Positions 1-11,860 of a DNA stretch of 64,000 bases are shown here, in pieces (the stretch's first letter is position 1; each line of letters starts with the position of its first letter). This DNA comes from Anolis sagrei. Taxonomy: Eukaryota > Chordata > Lepidosauria > Squamata > Anolidae. The position numbers and the translations under genes were made by a program. Location: positions 56,074,953-56,138,952 of the forward strand of contig NC_090021.1 of assembly GCF_037176765.1 (NCBI RefSeq), given 5' to 3'. The notes under the pieces are model-generated. The model was not told the origin of the DNA. It saw nothing but the letters and a program-made list of their open reading frames with translations, and ran no database searches.

Positions 1-788
1 CTCCTTCCTTCTATGGTTTAAAACTGGCTTCTCTGGCTTGACCTGAGGCCAGGGACCAGAAGTGGGGAAAAGTTGAATATTTCTGACTCACTTCTTGAGT
101 CGTAACAAAAATTGCGGAAAAAGTTTCAGAAGGGCAAAGGGACTTCAGGTTTTTTTTTAAAAAAGCTTCAATATTGCTTCAAAAAGGCAATTTTAATGAA
201 ATTATTGTGAGCAACGAGTTATCTGACGCGACTCTATCCATGCCTATTGGATAGATCTATTCCTTTCTCCCTTTAAAGATACATATTATGGACTATAACT
301 TGATGTAGTCACACTAAAAAATTTAAAACATACATTAAAGATATGCTAAAGTACAGTTTGAAAAGGACAGATGTTCAGAAAGGAAACAAGGATGCTTCTG
401 CACATGTGAGTGAGCAGCTATATAGGTCACTGGGTCACTGTCTTCCCAGTTATGGTGAGATATACTGTATTTGTATTTAACTTATTTCAGTTAAATTGTG
501 TTGCAGGAATTATTTCTAACCTTGCATCTTTGTGTAGAAATGGAAGGCAATGAGAAGGACTGAAAATGATAATTGACACATTCAAATAGAATGCCAATTT
601 CTGCTGTCTTTCTTTGGTGACACCTTTCCTCTTCAAGTGATCAAAGTGTTTGACTACAGGACAGAGCTGTGTGGTCTTCTTCATCTCCCCCTGGACTCTG
701 TTAGGGAGGAAAGAGCCTCCATTATAGCCAAGAAAGTTCTCATGCCAATTTTATTACAGACCTAAATGTTCTTTTCACGTTATAATAG
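1..788. other. Unassigned left edge
   Basis: AT-rich sequence with no exon, RNA gene or repeat that I recognise. PLD5 would be the expected left neighbour from the human gene order, but none of its C-terminal protein sequence was found here. Confidence 0.4.
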
Positions 789-896
789 TTTCCTCATGCA
801 GATGCAGATATAACATTTCCTCATGCAGATGCAGATAATAACATTTCCTCATACAGATGCAGATATAACATTTCCTCATGCAGATGCAATATTAAT
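789..896. repeat. Minisatellite, about four 27-28 base units
   Basis: The unit begins TTTCCTCATGCAGATGCAGA and repeats at 789, 816, 844 and 871. The second copy has one extra base, the third one substitution, and the last diverges at its end. Such near-identical copies imply a recent tandem expansion. Confidence 0.9.
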
Positions 897-1738
897 AAAA
901 CAACTTCAAAAAAGGCAAGTAGAAGAACAGGATGATTCTTGTACTCAGCCATAGCTCATGCCTAAAATTCAATTTACCTTACTGGCTAGAGAAGTCCTTA
1001 TGTTAAAGCCAAATGTGTCAGTTTTTGCAGGTTCTGTGAGAAAATGTATTAAGATAGTAATACTAGGATTGTCTTCCTGCCAGGTAGTCATCTGGAATTT
1101 CACAGCTGCCCTCAAAAATTGGAAGCATGTGTATTTTCATTTTGGAAAATATGACAGCAGGAGAAAACAAAGCTGGATGAGTAGGAATGAGGCTGAGACA
1201 CTGGGGTAGCTAGTAGCAAGTCTAGAAGCCCATCTTCACTGGCTACTTAAGTTGGTGTGAAACTGGCAGAGAAGGATGTAATTTTACTGTGTAGATGATT
1301 ACATGTAAAGTTCTAGAACTGATTAGAGTGCTTATATGTACTACAGAGGCTAGCTTCCAACCAGTTCTGGGATCTGCAGTTTCAGCAGTTTTGGGGCCAT
1401 GAAGAAACTGATTTTTTCCACCTCACCCTGCGACAATGTACAGATTGCCAGAGCACCAATCCTGTTATATCCCCTGATTTTGCTTATCCTTTTAAAGCAC
1501 TTATGTAAGTTGTATGTGTTCATGGTGGCCATCATTTAAACACTGTGCTGTCAAGCTGCCTTCAAACTGTATTTAATGGTTAATCAACATGCCCTCAAAT
1601 ATTTGTTTCTAGCTCTGGATATCCACAATTACCACTAAAAGATAACATTTCAAATAGCAACCGCATTGAAGGCCCTAAGGAGAAAATGCAACCACACACA
1701 TCAAGCAGTTTTGAGCCCCCTTTGGGGAGATAAAGCGG

Positions 1739-1741
1739 GGT

Positions 1742-1814
<73 letters not shown>

Positions 1815-1816
1815 AA
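1739..1816. repeat. (ATA)n(ACA)n microsatellite
   Basis: About ten ATA units run directly into about fifteen ACA units. It is preceded (1712-1743) by a 3' tail of L2/SINE type (GAGCCCCCTTTGGGGAGATA) and followed by an R4-like LINE end, so it marks a junction of two retroposed pieces. Confidence 0.9.
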
Positions 1817-1977
1817 TTATCATCTGCCAGTTGCAGAAGGCCACCTTACTGGGATCTGTACGCATTATTTGCTGATACATCACACAGTCCTAGACACTTG
1901 GGAAGTGTCCAATGTGTGATCCAATTCAACAGCCAGCAGAGTGATCTTGTCTTCTGTGGACTCATCTTGTGTTTCAA
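1816..1977 (+). mobile_element. R4-like LINE 3' end fragment
   Basis: One frame reads KIIICQLQKATLLGS and soon stops, matching the end of the open frame in two other copies at 38829-39583. It ends in an AAT-rich tract (1976-2006). It is strongly 5' truncated. The R4/R2-type label rests on the protein motif and the TAA-rich tail. Confidence 0.6.
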
Positions 1978-2006
1978 ATAATAATAATGATAATAATAAT
2001 GATAAT
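1976..2006. repeat. Imperfect (AAT)n microsatellite
   Basis: AATAATAATGATAATAATAATGATAA-type tract forming the tail of the LINE fragment before it. Confidence 0.8.
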
Positions 2007-3080
2007 ATGTCTGTGCCACTTTCTCCCTGTTTCTTCTTTCTAACCATGCTCCTCAAATGCTGTTGCTCACTGATAATGTCTACTCTTCATGTTTATAGCA
2101 TTTACTCCCATTTGTGTGTTATCACACTCTGTCAGTGAGTAATGTGTTCATATAATGCAGGAGAAAGCATTCCTTTCCTGGGTCAATTTCTCAGGGAAAG
2201 GTGAGGGCTTTTCTCCCCGCTTTTAAAAGCCAGGTGCAATGTGTTTTGACTTTGGTTAAATTGCTGCTGATTTTATTAAACCCACCAAAGCTATTACTGC
2301 TTAGGTACAAGCTATTTCCCACTTACAAATGCCAGATGGCAGGTCAGTGTGTGCCTTTTCCATTAAAAATGGGAAAACGTTGAAGAACAATTTCCCTTGC
2401 TGAGATTCTTGACAGCATTTTAAAAGTACTTTGACTCACTTTTGGCTGTTGGCTGTTTCCTGCCACTCTTTTGTCCCATCAGCACATCATCACATTTTCT
2501 GTTATTATACTTTTATCTAATCAGCAGACCCTCTTCTTGGTGAACTAAGGAATAAGAAAGTTGCTGATGTAGAAGCAGGTTCCAGAAATGCCCATTGTGG
2601 TTCCATATGTGTGCCAAGACCAGTGAGCCAGGTTTCAGCCAAGGACGGTGACTAATGCATCCTCTAATAGCTTTTGTTTCATGCTTTATAAATGGGGCAG
2701 AAAAGAAGCAAAATTATGCAATGAGGAATTCTCATTGCATAAACAGGAGAATATTGTAAAATGATTGCTATTCATGTGTACTGCTCACCTTGACGATTTT
2801 GCTTCTTCGCTCTCTGCCACTGGTATCCTCCTCCTTCTTTTATGGTCTCAATCTTCACAAATTTCATGCCCACAGGAAAGAAGAATAATTTCACCAACTT
2901 GGTTTTTGAAAAGGATCTGCAGTTGAGAACATGCCAAAACAGGCATACACAAACACATTCATGTGGATCTTTTTGCACAGAAGCCAGTATGCCAACACGG
3001 AAAAGGTTCTTTTTCCCATATATTCTTTTTATTAGTACTATAGGATGAAAAAGCCCTGTGCCATGAGAGCAAAAACAATC
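2007..3080. other. Unassigned; one exon-like stretch on the - strand
   Basis: No repeat was recognised with confidence. On the - strand, an open stretch 2868-2789 reads MKFVKIETIKEGGGYQWQRA and on to KKQNRQ, then meets a consensus donor CAAG|GTGAGC. I do not recognise the protein and found no partner exon, so it is not called as a gene. Confidence 0.3.
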
Positions 3081-3170
3081 AATCTCTGGCAAAAAAAGTC
3101 TTGTCAAGAAAAAGCTCTGATAGGGTCACCATAAGTCAGATGTGACTTGAAGGCACACAACTATATACCA
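3080..3170 (+). mobile_element. tRNA-type SINE, 3' part, ACA-tailed family
   Basis: Contains CACCATAAGTCAGATGTGAC followed by TTGAAGGCACACAAC, the conserved end shared with copies near 28900, 36740, 4460 and 48930. The head is missing or too diverged to see. Confidence 0.7.
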
Positions 3171-3435
3171 ACACATATATTGGAAAGATGTGTCAGCCTT
3201 CTGAAAAACAAGAAACATTTTATAGCTTTCTCAAAGACTGGAAAGATTACATTACTTTTGTGGGCTCCAACTGATCCCAATGGCTGGAGGATTCTGGAAG
3301 TTATGGTCTACAATAGTCACAAAATACTCAGGAATATATCCTGTCATCATGCTCATATTTTTAAGATGCATTCTCTTCCATTTTGAGAGTATGTCAAGAT
3401 GCATCATGTCCAACATCCTGTTTCTTACAATGGCC

Positions 3436-3652
3436 AACTAGATGCCTATGGTGCAACTAGAATGTAACATTAATGCAGTTTGACACATATTTAACTGTCA
3501 TGACCAAATGCTATAGAGTCCTAGGACTTCAAGTTTGATGAGGCATCAGTAATCTTTGGCAGTGAAAGCTCCCAGGATTCCATAGCATTGAGCCATAGCC
3601 ATTGAAGTGATGTCAAACTACATTAGTTTTACAATATAGATGCACCCTGGAT
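3436..3652. mobile_element. Palindromic MITE (family A)
   Basis: The left arm ATTAATGCAGTTTGACAC is mirrored at the right by GTCAAACTACATTAGTTTTA, and CTATAGAGTCCTAGGACTTC by the inverse in GGATTCCATAGCATTGAGCC. The same palindrome recurs at 12885, 19410, 23780 and 25715. Non-autonomous DNA transposon; superfamily not resolved. Confidence 0.75.
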
Positions 3653-4449
3653 GCAGTATGTGGAGGCTGAATGCCAATCCCGATGCTGCTCTTGCATTTG
3701 GTATTCTGATGTTTCTGAAACCAAATCCACACCCATGACTACCTGATCTAGTAGTTATGCCTACTCATGGAGGTCATAAGTCCTATTCATTTACAACAAG
3801 CTTGTGAAGAACAATATTGTTCTGGCAAAACAGTGGGCTAAATTTTACAAAATTGAAAATGACAAATACAAGATACAACCTATAACAAAATATCAGATTG
3901 AAATGTTTGGGTTCAGGATCCTCCTCCAGGACATCCCATTTCCTTCTCTCTGAGGCTCAATTTTTTATCAAGTTCCTTAATTCTCATAAGTGTGTGAGTG
4001 TGTGTAATCCAGGGATCTTTTGCACATTTGCAAACTATAATCACCCCAATATTTGCTGACACTTATGTGTGCGTGTATGCGTACATGCTCTGCATGACAG
4101 TAGAAACAGTAGATTTCATGTATGCCTACTCTAAATCGAAAGAAAAGTTGATGGAGCAATTCTATATGCAAATATAAATCCTATTTGGTTTATCAGGGCT
4201 TATTTCAGAACAAATCTGTACAGGATTGCAGAGTAAAGCTGATTCACACTCCAACCACATTCATCATCTGAGGCATTCAGCATAAAGTGTGCCTTGCAGG
4301 TATTGCCTGAACATCAAACATGGCCAGCTCTTTCATGTCACCTTGCAGCACTTCCAAGGCAACCTTCTCAGCAGCCAAATGGTCAGTTCAGTATTCAACA
4401 GATAGAAAATCTGCTGACAGAGAAGCAAAACATTCAGTTGAGGGCCTTG

Positions 4450-4625
4450 AATTATTATTGTTGTGTGCGTTCAAGTCTGTTATAACTTATGATAATCCTA
4501 AGGCAACCCATCACAAGGGTTTTTTTTTGGGGGGGGGCATGATTTCTTCAGAGAGGATTTGCCATTGGCTTCCTCTAATGCCAAGAGGGTGTGATTTGTC
4601 AAAGGTCACCATCATTCAATAGTTG
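4450..4625 (-). mobile_element. tRNA-type SINE, ACA-tailed family
   Basis: Reads inverted: TTGTTGTGTGCGTTCAAGTC at the left is the 3' tail, and the GCCATTGGCTTCCTCTAATG section is the body. An imperfect T/G homopolymer (4520-4537) interrupts it. Confidence 0.65.
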
Positions 4626-5484
4626 CAGTAAAAATCCATAGTTAAAAGCCACCGCAGTCCAATACAGAGATGTATCAATGATGGGCAAGAGGCCCAAATA
4701 CATTATGGATGTTAATAACTGAAAATAAAGTCTCATCCCTATATTATACAAGTGAGTATGTGGTGCCACCTAGCGATCAATGTTATATATTAGTCTCCCA
4801 AGATACATCATAACACAGCTCATGAACAAATGAGGAAGAAGTTGATAATGAAAAAATGTGCTTTATAAATGACGGATCGTGCTGATTTAAACCCACCTGG
4901 TTACAACAGCCAGGGTTGCAAGAACTGCATGTAGGCTCTTTCACATAATAAACCAACACCCTCATTAGCTGTTTCAGTGGCAGATTTTGTGTGTATGTGT
5001 GTGTGTGAGAGAGAAACCCAAATTAGGAAGGCATGAAAGCAGAACATAGCCACTTTCTGTTCACATTTTTCTAGAAACAACACTAAATTACACTAGTCTG
5101 ATTGTTACTTTTAAGAAGTATGGCTATGATAACATGCTGAAGCCATCCATTACTGAACAGCAATGATGATGTGATGGGAAAAAGGAAAATAAAAATGGAA
5201 AAAATATGAATGGATATTTTTGTGGACAGCGTATTATAACAATGTATGATGCACAATTACAAAAACTTCTACTACTGGCAGGAATATAATATTAAGTTTC
5301 TTGGAAGACACTACCAATGTCGTTTTATTTTTTTTAAAAAAAATACTGCTGAAGATTCCTCTTCCTATCTCTATCCAAGTCACTTTCTCTTTCTTTTAAA
5401 ATCAGCATATTTTTATGCTGAAAGTCTAAGATCTACAGAGATACTTGCAAGAACACCTCAGCAAGCCAGAGTCCAAAAATGACA

Positions 5485-5704
5485 GGCTAAAACCTGGAAC
5501 CTCAATTCATGGCTGATACTGGATGAGAGACTCTGCCCTGGACACACAGAAGACTGGATGACTTGGAAGGTGCTGAACATCAGACTGTGCTCTGGCACCA
5601 AGAGATGCAGAGCCAACCTTAAGAAATGGGGCTACAAAGTGGAGTCCACGACATGCGAGTGTGAAGAAGAGCAAACCACAGACCACTTACAACAATGCAG
5701 TCTC
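5485..5704 (+). mobile_element. LINE reverse-transcriptase tail fragment
   Basis: One frame includes CRANLKKWGYKVESTTCECE followed by EEQTTDHLQQC, the cysteine/histidine-rich C-terminal motif of LINE reverse transcriptases (C.C....T..H....C). It ends where a MITE begins. The clade is not resolved. Confidence 0.55.
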
Positions 5705-5707
5705 TGA

Positions 5708-5856
5708 GGCCCCTTACACACAGCTGAATAAAAACCCATGTTATCTGCTCTGAACTGGAATATATGGCATTGTGGATTCAGATAACCCATTTCAAAGCAG
5801 ACATTGTGGGATTTTCTGCCTTGATATTCTGGTTATATGGCTGTGTGCAAGGGCCC
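5708..5856. mobile_element. Palindromic MITE (family B), 3-base duplication TGA
   Basis: The inverted ends GGCCCCTTACACACAGC and GCTGTGTGCAAGGGCCC are flanked by TGA on both sides (5705-5707, 5857-5859). The centre carries GATAACCCATTTCAAAGCAG. Compare 6015-6162 and 54655-54782. A TNA 3-base duplication points to a PIF/Harbinger-type element. Confidence 0.8.
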
Positions 5857-6014
5857 TGACTGAAGCACATCAGCCTCATCATGCACTCACACAAAAGCCC
5901 TTTTCTGACATGCAGTCAGTAAGCTAAAGATGAGAGTTACTAGTTTTTCAAAACTTACCACCCATCTATACTTTGCCAATGAATTTGGCACAACAATGCT
6001 GTGTAGTCAACTGA

Positions 6015-6162
6015 GGGCCCTTCCACACAGCCTGTATCCCAGAATATCAAGGCAGGAAATCCCACATTATCTGAGTGTGGACTCAGATAACCCAGTTCAA
6101 AGCAGATATTGTGGGATTTTCTCCCTTGATATTCTGGGATATAAGGCTATGTGGAAGGGCCC
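6015..6162. mobile_element. Palindromic MITE (family B), 3-base duplication TGA
   Basis: The inverted ends GGGCCCTTCCACACAGCC and GGCTATGTGGAAGGGCCC are almost perfect, with TGA at 6012-6014 and 6163-6165. The inner arms contain CCCAGAATATCAAGGCAG and its inverse. This is the best-preserved copy of the family here. Confidence 0.85.
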
Positions 6163-6165
6163 TGA

Positions 6166-8690
6166 GCTTTCGTTCGCAGTTGAAAAGAGCGCAGTTGAAA
6201 AGAGCTCAGTGTGAGATCAGTATGAAACTTCTTTGTTATGATCATGTAGATATCCTGTTTGTGTGAATGAGTGCCTGCCTACTGCTTGAAGTAGACCTTT
6301 GGATTTTGTGGGGAACTGTACAATAGTTTTAGTATCCCTCACCATACTACAAATGCTAAACTGTCAAGGCTAGAGCTATGGCAGTCAACGTGCTACCAAA
6401 CTGCTGGTGGCATCAAACTCCAGGCAATCGTTTTAGAATGCTTTCAGAGCTCTTAGGCCAACCTTCAGCAGCCTCAAGTTATCCAGATGAGTTGCTATCA
6501 GATAAGAGGCATTACAGGGCAATTAGCAGCTTACAACCTTTTCACACTCATTATCAATTAATGCTAATTAATCATTGAACAATTGCAAACCTTCTAAGCC
6601 TAAAACAAATACTTTCAAAATTTTCACTGCTATTAACAACAGTATAACTTAAATGAAGCTAAACAACAAGCAAAAAGCTCAATGGCATGAGAGGAGCAGT
6701 TTTTTAAAAAAAAAAATTGCATGGTTGCATCAATGTGTGCTGACATCTACCTGAAAACAAAGACTTGGTTAAATATTTGACTACTTTAATCAGATTCTTG
6801 CATATTTGCAAGAGGTCTGGCTATCATCACACAATAGTATTGTTTGATTCACTCCTGTTTTTCCACTTATGCTATGCAGAGGTTGTTGTGAAATTTTCCA
6901 AACAGATTGGACGGAGAACGTGCAAATTAGAGTAAAAAAACCTCCAAAGACCATAATCATATTGATGCACTAAACTCATGGCTGCACTTATTCCAGGGTT
7001 GCAAAGAGGTGGGAAAGAAGATAAAACCTGCCAAATGCCTTCACAACCATTCACCCACACAGTTATTTTCCTGCCACTGTCACCTCTTGCAACAATAAGG
7101 TTACGTTGGTGTCATTTGCCAACAGAACTGACAGCCACATAGACACATATATACCTGAACTGGGGCAATTTCTATCTCCTCTTCTTAGCAGTATCTCTTT
7201 AAGGCACGTGTAAACACTCTCACTCCTCCCCTCTTTTTCTCCACCCACGGGATTTTCTTGCATGGCGAAAGCAAACTGGCCTTGTAACTAGACTATCATC
7301 TTTGGTGATGGTCCCTATCACATGGAGTTGTGCACATCCTGCTGTTCATCTGCCTCTTCCCCATGATAGTTCAATCCCTCGCCATTGATAAGTAATGAGT
7401 AAAGCCTATCAATAGCTCACAATCCTCCAACTTTTCTGTCACCTGCCTTGGTGAGATGGGTCAGTATTGCTTCTGTGCTGGCATGCCTGTAGTAAAGTGA
7501 CGTCAGAGGGCAGGAATCTCCTCCTCCTCCTACTCCTCTTCACTATTATCAACTCATTTACTTTCCATTTTATTTTATATTTTATAATTCTATTTACCCT
7601 TTTAAAATGTCTAAATTGCTATGAAATAAAAATAACAGAGATGAGGAGAAAGGCAGGTTTGCAAGGGTATGTAAATATACAACTGTAGGACCATGAATTA
7701 TTGAATCAGTGCAATTTCACAATTGGATACAGGTGCAATATTGAATGTGCTCAACCTGGTATGTATCCACTGTCAATGATAACAGTAGAACTCGACACAC
7801 ACAGGATATACATGCTATTGAATCAGTTCAGGATATAACCGAGTGAATTGTATTTTGAACATTTTCACACACATTTGTATAGAGACACATACACAGCTAA
7901 CCAAAAATATATACATAGAAGAAATTTTGACTTTGTTTTCTTTTAGTATTTTTTATTTATGTTTAGGGACTGGGAAGTAGAGAAGGAAATAGGATTACAG
8001 CTCTGCTTGACTGCATAAGTTTCTCTCTGGAAAATCAGCAAGTATAATACTGCAATATTTATGTCCCTCATGTATAGAATGAGACATTTTTAATGGGCAT
8101 TAGTAGTCTTCGCATTAATAAAGGTTGTGTGCAAAATACAGCACTGAGAAAGTAATGGATTATACAACTATGTCACATAACTTCTGGTAAACAGTTTAGG
8201 AACATTTTGTTGCTATTTATTGTAAACAATTCCAGTTGAAATCTCAGCCAGTCTAATGTAAATCATCCAGAGATCTATTGTCACATTACTTTGTCCTCCT
8301 TTACATCTTTTCCCACCCTATTTTTTCTAATGCATAGAGAAAGTCAGTTTCCTTGGATTCCCTGGTGGTCTCCTACTGGTGTTTTCCATGTGATGTGACA
8401 TTGTGGTGGAGATCACTTGTCTTTTTCTTTTTGCACTGAACAGAAGCTCACCTGGGAAGAAGCTGTATATTCTTGACACTTTTGTTCAGGGCTCAGTCTG
8501 AGTTGCATAATGTATTGTCAGGCAATGTGTCCAAAAGCACTTCTATCACAAAGCAAAATTGATTCAATAAACTCTTGGAGCAAGGCACAATACTTTCAAT
8601 ATAGGTTTCTGCTAGGTTGGCACTAGGAGACTCTGAAATGCATGGCCCAGGAAAAATAGATTCTTCTGGGATACTCAGCCCATTTCTCTT
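6166..8690. other. Unassigned sequence
   Basis: No gene, RNA gene or named repeat could be supported. It holds short A, T and pyrimidine runs (for example CTCCTCCTCCTACTCCTC near 7518) but no exon-like stretch with matching splice signals. Confidence 0.4.
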
Positions 8691-8699
8691 CAGGTGTCC

Positions 8700-8905
8700 C
8701 TATGGTCTCTCCTAACTCTATGTTCCTATAAGACAAGGGGTCAAAACTCCCCACTCAGTCATATAAACCCACTGAGAGAGCTTGAGTCAGCCATATTCTT
8801 TTGGCCTTAAAGGAAGGCAATAGCAAAGACAAATCTTGCCAAGAAAACCCCATGGCCACCCAATGTCAGAAACAGATATGCCAATATGAAGGTGAACAAC
8901 AACAA
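8700..8905 (+). mobile_element. tRNA-type SINE, ACA-tailed family, diverged
   Basis: Contains GGAAGGCAATAGCAAAGACA then AATCTTGCCAAGAAAACCCC and ends in ACAACAACAAAC, the body and tail order of this family. Confidence 0.65.
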
Positions 8906-9118
8906 ACATTGAGACAAAAAATGAAGTTTTTGAACATTAACATAATGAATAATGAGTAGCCCAGTTACATCATTTAAGAGCTGTTTTGGACTGAGACGTC
9001 TGCTGCTTACGAAGGCACATCAGAGATATTGGAATTTAATTACACAACAGCAAACTTTGGCCTTTAGAAAGTTGATAAGGGAACTTGAAATTCTAAACAA
9101 AGCTATGGGCTACGTGGT

Positions 9119-9720
9119 CATAGTCATAGAATCTTAGAGCTGGAAGGGGCCTTGTGAGTCATAAAGTCCAACAGTCTGTTCAGTGCAGAATCTCTAACTA
9201 AAACATTGGCAGCAGGTAGCTCTCCAGCCTCTTTTTGAAGACATTCAAGGGGAAAGACCCCATTGTAGGCAACTGATTCTATGCTAAAGCAGTCTGACTG
9301 TCAAGAAGTTCCTAATATTTAAATGAAATCTACTCTCCAGTTACTTCAAACCATTAGACCTGTTCCTATCCCTGATGCAGCAGAGAACAGTCCTGCTCCC
9401 TTCTCTCTGTGAAAGCCTTTGAGGTATTTACGGGCTGCAGTCATGTCACTCCCTCAATCTCTCTTCATCAAACAGAATGTGCCTAGCTCCTTCTACCTTC
9501 CCTTATATGTTTTGTTCTCTATACCTCTGATCATCCTTCCTCACTTCTTGGAACCTGTCCATATCCTTCATAAAATGTGGAATTCAGAATTGAATGCAGT
9601 ACTCCAAGTGATACTTGACTAGGAAGGGGACATAGGTAACACAGTGGTACTATTACTTCCCTCGACCTGGAAACTATGCTTCTGTTAACAGAAACTAAAA
9701 TACAATTAATCCTATACATC
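9119..9720 (-). mobile_element. CR1 LINE 3' part
   Basis: Begins with the inverted CR1 terminus (TCATAGTCATAGAATCTTAG, AGCTGGAAGGGGCCTTGTGA). The - strand reading near its 5' limit includes [15 protein letters not shown], a CR1 ORF2 tail motif. 5' truncated near 9720. Confidence 0.8.
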
Positions 9721-10544
9721 TGTGGCTTTCTGAGCTTTTAAAGAGGTTTGGATGTACCTTGAGGAGGCTTTACAGGGGTATTAGAGAAATCCTTTGGGGA
9801 CTGAGGCTATCAATGGCTACCAGTCATTTTGAGTATTTGATTAGCGACAGTATGTCTCTTAATATTGGTTGCTAGGGAGCACTAGTTGCATATCGTTTTT
9901 GAGTTCCCAGCCTTGCTACCCATGGGGATCTGACCCCTACAGAGCCTTGTCACTACTCTTCATCACAAGGTGTTTCCTAGGTGGGAAGGGGCTGGATGTG
10001 TCATCCCTCAGTGCCATGCTCACCAACGCTACAAAAGTCCATCCTTAAGTATGGCTATCTGGATTTTAAGGTGGGTTTTGGGGGCATTAATAATTACAGC
10101 AATGGTTTCACAATTGCAAATGTGAATACCAAATAGTTAAGAGATTGTAAGCCTAGTTTATAACATTGTTCTCAATGCCTCATAGGATGATAGCCAATAC
10201 GTATGTATGTGAAAGAAAGAAAAACTCATGGAAGGCATGTGTGTGTGTGTGTGTTGTACCTTCTTCCATGATTTTAATGCAAAATCCCACATGTATTTCT
10301 TCACATAATTATTTTATGAAACACTGTGGGATACATCAATATTATGCAAGAACTGCACAGAAATATTCTTCTTTTCCTGCAGTGAGGGCAAAACCATGGA
10401 AATGATTTGTCTTTGCTGATTGGGATGAAATAGTTATACAGCTTTAGTTGAAAGACTTCATATCAAGAGTGTTGGCTGGGAACACATTTCTAATATTCTG
10501 ACTCTCAAAGGTTTTCAGGTCCCCTGGTTATAGGGTGAAATATT

Positions 10545-10630
10545 TAGAATCATATTGGAAAGGACCACAAGGGCCATACAGTCCAATCCCTTGTCTTGCA
10601 GGAATATACAGTCAGAGAACTTCATAGAAA
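10545..10630 (-). mobile_element. CR1 LINE terminus fragment
   Basis: GAATCATATTGGAAAGGACC followed by ACAAGGGCCATACAGTCCAA is the inverted CR1 3' UTR. Only the end is present. Confidence 0.65.
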
Positions 10631-10639
10631 TCTGTGATT

Positions 10640-11750
10640 AAATCTGACAGAAAGAAGAAGGAAAGAGGGATGGAAAACATTTTCAATCATTCTTTACATA
10701 TTATATGTCAAAAAAACGAGGGCAATGTCATCATCACACTTTTCTTTTTCTGGTATCTTATTTCATTATTGAGGTGAATCACACAAAGTATCAAATTCAG
10801 ACAACCACACCATAATGAAGCAGAAAGGAACTCAGAAACATACCCCTGCCTTGCCTAGAGATTTCCTTTCCACAAGCACTTTGGCTTTAGCTGTTGTAGC
10901 CATTGTATGATGTGTCATAATATTTTCTTCTTGTTCTTTTTCACTACCACCACCAGCAACATATATCTGTTTTTAATTATTTTCAATTTTATTAATTGGT
11001 TAATTGAATTTTTAATTTTTAGTTGTTTGGTTTAAATATTTTAAGTCACCTTGAATTATGGGGAATAGATGAAAACTAACTAAATAATATCTGAATCGGA
11101 AAGTTATGTGACTTAAATGTTTGCAGTCCAAATCTAAACCAAGTCATGGTGTGACACAAGGTTCTGGTTCTAATTTGGAGAATAAACACTTTCCCCCTAT
11201 TTGGATAATACAGAAAAAATCCACCCATAAAGGGAATATCCAGAGCAAATCAGGCACAGATAATTTTTTTTACAAGGGCACAAATGAAATATGGTGCCAG
11301 GAATTGTCTGGAAGTTCATGCATAACCTCCAACAGCTTTAGATGAGCATGGACAAGCTCAATTAATCTGTTAGTATATCACTTTTTCAATTGCCTCAAAA
11401 TGTCTGATTTTCTCTCTCCTACTTTTTCCTACTCCTCAGCTTACTCTAAATTGCCCTAAATTGAATTTAAAACAAAGCAGGAACTGAGAAAAGAAAGGGC
11501 GGAATCATGTCTTGCCACCAAGTTCAACCAAAAGCAAACTGCAGCAGCCTGGTCTAGTTTATTCCTCATTTGTAACTTTTGCCACCTTGACACGCAATAA
11601 TGTTGCTTGTACACACATGTCCTGGTTTTCACCTGCAAAAGGTTAATTGTGGGGGATTTTCTGAATAACAATGTTGTGCAGGAACACCGGATTATCCAAA
11701 AAAAGTGCAAGTGGCTCTTGGGAAAACACAGAATTCAACATAAGGAGAGA
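10640..11750. other. Unassigned sequence
   Basis: AT-rich; an L2-like 3' tail may lie near 10970-11090 (TTAAGTCACCTTGAATTATG), but it is too diverged to be sure. No exon recognised. Confidence 0.35.
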
Positions 11751-11754
11751 GCCG

Positions 11755-11860
11755 CATTTCCATTGCCCCCTATCCATGGGTCATATCAAAATCCACAATT
11801 CTGGCCCCAAAACCTGCACCTAACCTATACATGAGGTCGACTTATACTTGACTATGTATA
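11755..11860. mobile_element. DNA transposon end, TIR-type
   Basis: ACATGAGGTCGACTTATACT followed by TGACTATGTATA resembles the terminal segment of a non-autonomous Tc1/mariner- or pogo-like element. The other end was not found. Confidence 0.4.

Noticed and set aside
1739-1816. CRISPR-like or other spaced repeat array
   Set aside because: It is a simple trinucleotide microsatellite with no spacers, in a vertebrate genome.
1701-1883. Poly-Leu or poly-Asn open frames
   Set aside because: These are translations of the ATA/ACA microsatellite.
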